Origin: Bacillota bacterium
GTDB taxonomy: Bacteria > Bacillota > Clostridia > Christensenellales > Aristaeellaceae
Length of the DNA: 64,000 nucleotides
Reading direction: 5' to 3'
Assembly (NCBI GenBank): GCA_023444095.1
Contig: JAEZRP010000030.1
Location: forward strand, 1-64,000
In this document: positions 60,324-64,000 of the stretch, in pieces
How the letters are laid out: every line of letters begins with the position of its first letter
How positions within the stretch are numbered: the stretch's first letter is position 1
Position numbers and translations under genes: made by a program
The notes under the pieces: model-generated
What the model was told of the DNA's origin: nothing
Databases searched by the model: none
Seen by the model: the letters and a program-made list of their open reading frames with translations, nothing else

Positions 60324-61097
60324 ATGAAAAGGCTCGCGGCACTCGTCCTCGTTTTGCTTCTTGCGGTTCCCGCCGCTCACGCGGGCACCCTCCCCATCGG
60401 CGGCGGCCTCAAGTCGACGCCCGCGCCGGCGGTGGTTGAAACCCCCGCGCCGCAGACCGATGAACCCGCGCCCGCACGGGAAACAGTCGATATCCTCGCC
60501 GACCCCAAAGCGCGGTACGCTAATTTTGCCGATCCCGACGATCCCGCGTCGGTCTGGTTTCTACGCATGCTCGATTCCGTCAACGACGAGGCATCCCTCG
60601 CTCCGGAGGGTATGGCCGTGAGGCGCGACGACTACGCGGTCGACGCGGATGGCGCGGCGGTCGTTGACAGCACGATGTTTTTGTACGAGACGGAATATGG
60701 ATACGTCCTTGAGATGAGAATCGATGAAGAATACCCCGGCATGGTCATCTATGCTTTCCCGGACGTCGTCGTGGTTCAGTACGCGGGCACGGCGCTGACG
60801 GACCCGAGCGGCTACGAGGTCTCCTCGGACATGCTGGCGCCCGATCAGTTCCTCAATACCTATGATCCCGCCGAGACGCTCCTCGCCGTGCGCGCGGAAG
60901 GCGACGGCTTCGCATACCTCACCGACAGCGGCGACGGCCGCGTCTTCGAGTACCTGACGGACGCGGGGCTCAAGTTTTATGAGATGCGTTCCTACGGCCT
61001 CGACGCGGACGGCGAGATGCGGCTGACCCAGTACGCGCGCGTCGAGATCGTCGAGGCCCCCGCGCTGCCGCAGGCCGTCGTAGACGCGATGGAGTGA
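60324..61097 (+). CDS. Secreted hypothetical protein
   Basis: This 257-residue protein has a signal peptide ending at AAHA near residue 21, a Pro/Ala-rich linker (about 32-52) and a globular acidic domain to the end. No known motifs are seen. AAGGAGG precedes the ATG. It follows the HAD gene by 29 bp and is probably co-transcribed with it. No lipobox cysteine is present. Confidence 0.75.
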   Translation: MKRLAALVLVLLLAVPAAHAGTLPIGGGLKSTPAPAVVETPAPQTDEPAPARETVDILADPKARYANFADPDDPASVWFLRMLDSVNDEASLAPEGMAVRRDDYAVDADGAAVVDSTMFLYETEYGYVLEMRIDEEYPGMVIYAFPDVVVVQYAGTALTDPSGYEVSSDMLAPDQFLNTYDPAETLLAVRAEGDGFAYLTDSGDGRVFEYLTDAGLKFYEMRSYGLDADGEMRLTQYARVEIVEAPALPQAVVDAME

Positions 61098-61156
61098 CGA
61101 CGAAATCGAAGCGTCTCTTGCCGCCTGGAACGTCCAATCATTTCCATTTGCAAACT

Positions 61157-61300
61157 CGACGCCGCATGGGCACAGCCCACGCGGCGTCGACCGTTATGAA
61201 TTCCGTTTCTCTCCTGCAGGAGATTCCAAAGGAATTTACCCCTTTGGCGGGCGTTCGAGGGCAGCGCCCCCGGCGTTTCCTTCGTTCCCCGCGTTTCCTG
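61157..61300 (-). repeat. Composite palindromic module, copy 8 (overlaps a gene end)
   Basis: Read on the minus strand it begins inside the last codons of the 61236-61892 gene (CTGCCCTCGAACGCCCGCC, AAAGGGG then CCTTTGGAATC). It ends with the second hairpin CGACGCCGC/GCGGCGTCG (61189-61181 with 61165-61157), which also serves as terminator for the convergent gene at 60324. Confidence 0.7.
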
Positions 61301-61892
61301 CCTCCCGCTCCGCCCGGATGACCCAGAAGCCGCCCGTGCGGTCGACGACATCCGCGTTTCCGAACGCCTCGCGCAGAAAGTTGAGCGCCGAGGGCGCGCC
61401 CTGCTGTTTTCGGATGACGACGTAGAGTGCCCCGCCGGGCAGGAGCCTGTCCCGCGCGCCCCCGAACATGTCGTAGATCGCCCGCTTGCCCGCGCGGATG
61501 GGCGGGTTTGAGAGGATCCACGAGAACGCGCCCTCGACTGTCTCAAACGCATCGCCTGTCACCACTGTGACGTTCCCCGCGCCGTTTCTTTGCGCGTTTC
61601 TCAAGGCGAGCTCCGCCGCACGCTCGTTGATGTCCGTCAGGACGAACATGCAGCCCGGATTCTTGAGCGCCAGCGGAATGCCCGCCGCGCCCCAGCCGCA
61701 GCCCAGATCGAGCGCCCGCCCGGACAGGGGCGGCATCGCCTCGACGAGCGCGCGCGTGCCCCGGTCGATCCCATCCTTCGAGAAAACGCCCGCGTCCGTC
61801 TGAAATTTTAGATGAAGACCCAGAATTTCGACCGAAAACTCCCGTTCGTCGTGCCCGGACGTGGGATTTTTCGTGTAGTAATGCTCGCTCAT
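61236..61892 (-). CDS. RsmC-like class I methyltransferase (16S rRNA guanine-N2 type)
   Basis: This 218-residue protein has the N-terminal HYYTKNPTSGHDEREF segment, motif I ALDLGCGWGAAGI and the NPP-type catalytic motif ILSNPPIRAG. These are typical of the YbxB/RsmC group that methylates guanine N2. The start at 61892 overlaps the stop of the pseudouridine synthase (ATGA). The last 11 or so residues (GGAALERPPKG) and the stop codon lie in a composite repeat module and are probably not part of the ancestral protein. Confidence 0.92.
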   Translation of the reverse strand: MSEHYYTKNPTSGHDEREFSVEILGLHLKFQTDAGVFSKDGIDRGTRALVEAMPPLSGRALDLGCGWGAAGIPLALKNPGCMFVLTDINERAAELALRNAQRNGAGNVTVVTGDAFETVEGAFSWILSNPPIRAGKRAIYDMFGGARDRLLPGGALYVVIRKQQGAPSALNFLREAFGNADVVDRTGGFWVIRAEREAGNAGNEGNAGGAALERPPKG

Positions 61893-62599
61893 TTCTGATC
61901 CTCCATTCCCGCGACCCGGTAGAGTAGCGCGGCCTCGCCTTCGGTCAGCGGGCGGCACGCGCCCTCGGGGAGCGCCGGATCGAGCGAAACGCCTCCGACC
62001 GACACCCGTTTGAGCCGGATCACCGGATGCCCGACCCTTTGGCAGATGCGCTTTACCTCGTGGTACTTTCCTTCGGTGAGCGTCAGCCGGACGTGGCCGG
62101 GCGCGAGGATTTCTACCCCGGCGGGCTTCGCGGTGAAATCCTTGAATGCGATCCCCGCGCGGACCCAGTCCGCGTCCGCCTCCGTGAAAGCGCCCTCGAC
62201 CTCGGCCTCGTACACCTTTTCGACGTTCCGTTTGGGCGAGATGAGCCTGTGCGCGAGTTGCCCGTCGGTCGTGAGGAGCAAAAGCCCCGTCACGTCCCTG
62301 TCCAGCCGCCCGATTGGCCCGAGTTTCGCCCGCGCAAATTCGGCGGGCAACAGCTCCATGATCGTCCTTTCGCGCCCGTCCTCCGTAGCGGTCAGGTATC
62401 CGGCGGGCTTGTGGAGCATAAGGTGAATCTCGCCTTTCGCGTCGGCGGCCCGCCCGTCCAGCGTCACATCTCCAAGATCGACGTCCGCGGCCGCGTCTCG
62501 CACAACTTCGCCCCGCACGCGCGCGCGCCCGTCCTGGGCTGCCCTTTTCGCCTGCGATCGCGTAAGCCCGAAGCTCGTCAGCGCCTTGTCAAGCCTCAT
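61889..62599 (-). CDS. rsuA: 16S rRNA pseudouridine synthase, RsuA family
   Basis: This 236-residue protein has an N-terminal S4 RNA-binding domain (MRLDKALTSFGLTRSQAKRA) and a catalytic domain with IGRLDRDVTGLLLLT holding the nucleophile Asp. The C-terminal EGKYHEVKRICQ motif is family-typical. It isomerises a uridine in 16S rRNA, probably position 516. The start at 62599 follows GGAGGAGAG. It is coupled to the RsmC-like gene, making a small rRNA-modification operon. Confidence 0.93.
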   Translation of the reverse strand: MRLDKALTSFGLTRSQAKRAAQDGRARVRGEVVRDAAADVDLGDVTLDGRAADAKGEIHLMLHKPAGYLTATEDGRERTIMELLPAEFARAKLGPIGRLDRDVTGLLLLTTDGQLAHRLISPKRNVEKVYEAEVEGAFTEADADWVRAGIAFKDFTAKPAGVEILAPGHVRLTLTEGKYHEVKRICQRVGHPVIRLKRVSVGGVSLDPALPEGACRPLTEGEAALLYRVAGMEDQK

Positions 62600-62619
62600 T
62601 TCATCACTCTCCTCCTCCC

Positions 62620-62647
62620 ATTATACACGCCCTCCGCTTTCCGTCAA
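62620..62647 (-). promoter_or_regulatory. Promoter of the rsuA operon
   Basis: On the minus strand TTGACG (62647-62642), a 16-bp spacer and TATAAT (62625-62620). Confidence 0.75.
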
Positions 62648-62776
62648 TACGCCCTCCCCGGCGCCTCTGACACAGAAAAAACCCACATTAACCACGGAAG
62701 AGAACGTCGATATTAACAAAAATGACGCCGGAAATTCTGCTGTTTTGCCGAAAAAACATCAAATTGACAAAAACCG

Positions 62777-62805
62777 TTGAAAAAGTTTAAGACTTAGAGT
62801 ATTAT
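62777..62805 (+). promoter_or_regulatory. Promoter of the third large binding protein
   Basis: TTGAAA (62777-62782), a 17-bp spacer and TATTAT (62800-62805). Confidence 0.65.
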
Positions 62806-62829
62806 ATGCATACGTCAAATTAAAACGTT

Positions 62830-62846
62830 TTGCGCCATTGGCGCAA
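62830..62846. promoter_or_regulatory. Palindrome in the leader of the third binding protein
   Basis: TTGCGCC and GGCGCAA flank ATT just downstream of the promoter. It may be an operator or a small mRNA stem. Its half-site TTGCGC is also part of the repeats at 9640-9698. Confidence 0.45.
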
Positions 62847-62870
62847 TGTAAACAACAGGGAGGTAGGAAA

Positions 62871-64000
62871 ATGAAGAAACTGTCCTGGCTGCTTGTCCTT
62901 GCGATGATCGTGAGCGTTTGCGCGTTCACGGCCTCCGCCGAGGGAACCTACTCGCAGTCCCCGATGTTCGACGAGGCCGTCGCCAATGGCACGCTGCCCG
63001 CGGTCGAAGCGCGTCTGCCCGAGGTCCCGAAGCTTGTGGATGAAATTCACCCGGACTATCTGGACCTGGAAGTCGGCAACTACGGCGGAACCCTGCGCCT
63101 CGTGACGAAGGTCGTCAACTGGGACGCCGACGGCTTCGTCGGTCAGGAGGAAGCCCTTCTGACCTGCGAATCCACCAACTCTGACGTCATCACGCCGAAC
63201 GTCGTCGAATCCTACTCCGCGAACGAGGACAACACCGTGTTCACCTTCACGCTCCGCAAGGGCCTCAAGTGGTCCGACGGCACGGAAGTGACCATGGAGG
63301 ACTTCGAGTTCTGCATCAACAACGTCATCTTCAACAGCGCTCTTACCCCCGTTGTGGCGGCTTACATGCGCGACGGCGGCAGCGCGGCGGGCGATCCCTT
63401 CACCTTCACGGTGGTGGACGATTCGACCTTCACCCTCGCGTTCAAGTCCGCGTACGGCGGTTTCCCCGTGCATCTTGCGATCGCCGGCTGGAAGGGCTAC
63501 ACCGATCTTCTGAAGCCCGCTCACTTCCTCAAGCAGTTCCATCCGGACTACGCCGAGGAAATCCACGGCTCCATGGACGCCTTCTATGAGTTCATCAAGC
63601 CCTACGCGGCCGTGATGGGCTACGACGATCCGACCGCCGAGGGCGTTTGGACCTTCGTGTTCAACCAGATCGACATGACCAACTGGGAGCTCACCGACCC
63701 GAACGACGCGCTGACCAGCGTGTTCTTCGCGGGCCTGACGGACCAGAACTTCCCGGTCCTCTATCCCTGGGTGATGCAGTCCTCCGAGGGCGGCGTGACC
63801 ACTTGGGCGCGCAACCCCTATTACTACAAGGTCGACGCGGACGGCCAGCAGCTCCCGTACATCGACTACGTCACCTCCACCCTCGTCGAGGACATGGAGA
63901 TGGTGCAGCTCAAGTACATGACCGGCGAAGCCGACTTCGCCCGTGAGTCCGCCTCCATCGACAACATCTCCCTCTACCGTGAGAACGAGGCGACTGCCGG
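62871..64000 (+). CDS. ABC-transporter substrate-binding protein, Opp/Dpp family 5 (paralogue 3, partial at right edge)
   Basis: About 376 residues are visible before the window ends. The signal peptide is nearly identical to that of the 9886 protein (MKKLSWLLVLAMI, ending TASA-E), and long blocks agree exactly, such as VFTFTLRKGLKWSDGTEVTM and QIDMTNWELTDPNDALTSV. It is therefore a recent duplicate of paralogue 1. There is no lipobox cysteine. GGGAGGTAGG precedes the ATG at 62871. Whether permease genes follow cannot be seen. Confidence 0.93.
   Translation, partial: MKKLSWLLVLAMIVSVCAFTASAEGTYSQSPMFDEAVANGTLPAVEARLPEVPKLVDEIHPDYLDLEVGNYGGTLRLVTKVVNWDADGFVGQEEALLTCESTNSDVITPNVVESYSANEDNTVFTFTLRKGLKWSDGTEVTMEDFEFCINNVIFNSALTPVVAAYMRDGGSAAGDPFTFTVVDDSTFTLAFKSAYGGFPVHLAIAGWKGYTDLLKPAHFLKQFHPDYAEEIHGSMDAFYEFIKPYAAVMGYDDPTAEGVWTFVFNQIDMTNWELTDPNDALTSVFFAGLTDQNFPVLYPWVMQSSEGGVTTWARNPYYYKVDADGQQLPYIDYVTSTLVEDMEMVQLKYMTGEADFARESASIDNISLYRENEATA

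Noticed and set aside
1..64000. CRISPR arrays, rRNA operons, insertion-sequence transposases and biosynthetic gene clusters
   Set aside because: I looked for regularly spaced repeats, cas-like proteins, rRNA cores and transposase DDE signatures and saw none.

Overview
The window looks like a GC-rich member of the Bacillota (Clostridia-like). The reasons are an ileS gene behind a T-box leader, an rpsF-ssb-rpsR operon, an RsuA/RsmC-type pair, strong AGGAGG ribosome sites, sigma-A promoters of the TTGACA/TATAAT type, and many Opp/Dpp-family transporters. All identification is by reading; no database search was run. One feature sits oddly with a single-membrane Firmicute: all five Opp-family solute-binding proteins have signal peptides, but none shows a lipobox cysteine.

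Layout. 1-3980 is the right end of an integrative element that extends off the left edge. It carries leftward cargo genes, a divergent two-repressor switch with four phased operator repeats, an ImmR/ImmA-type repressor-protease pair, and a tyrosine integrase facing the 3' end of a tRNA-Arg(ACG) gene. 4187-8394 holds a methyltransferase, a zinc-ribbon membrane protein, L-fucose isomerase and a GlsB-type membrane protein. 8507-17491 has two AraC-type regulators, each divergent from a large orphan Opp-family binding protein; the second regulator (PocR sensor domain) runs straight into a URO-D-type methyltransferase and a B12-binding protein. 17899-24312 is housekeeping (S18, SSB, S6, GNAT, serine hydrolase, AddB). 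24456-27675 has a sodium-pump decarboxylase beta subunit plus a 43-residue gamma-like partner, then two sugar-processing genes.

28153-35236 is the most unusual locus: an Opp-family importer whose second permease has a roughly 210-residue alanine-rich extracytoplasmic insertion, and whose second ATPase is fused to an N-terminal two-helix membrane domain and a zinc ribbon. 35375-44749 holds a small alarmone-hydrolase-like HD protein, two related membrane proteins, T-box/ileS, a TagGH-like exporter and a hydroxyacid dehydrogenase. 45021-50704 is a conventional oppABCDF operon. 50986-62599 contains an AraC-BtrH-like fusion, a glycosyltransferase, an M15 peptidase, a FAD/Rieske protein, PRPP synthetase, a YyaL-type protein, a HAD hydrolase and an rRNA modification pair. 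A third paralogue of the large binding proteins runs off the right edge.

A family of composite palindromic modules (eight copies: 11896, 12039, 17492, 17666, 41181, 50705, 52300, 61157) lies directly 3' of genes, always in the sense orientation. Each has a GC-rich first half, a conserved linker resembling AATCGGTTATTGTCCGTCGG, and a second hairpin whose sequence differs between copies while its pairing is kept.
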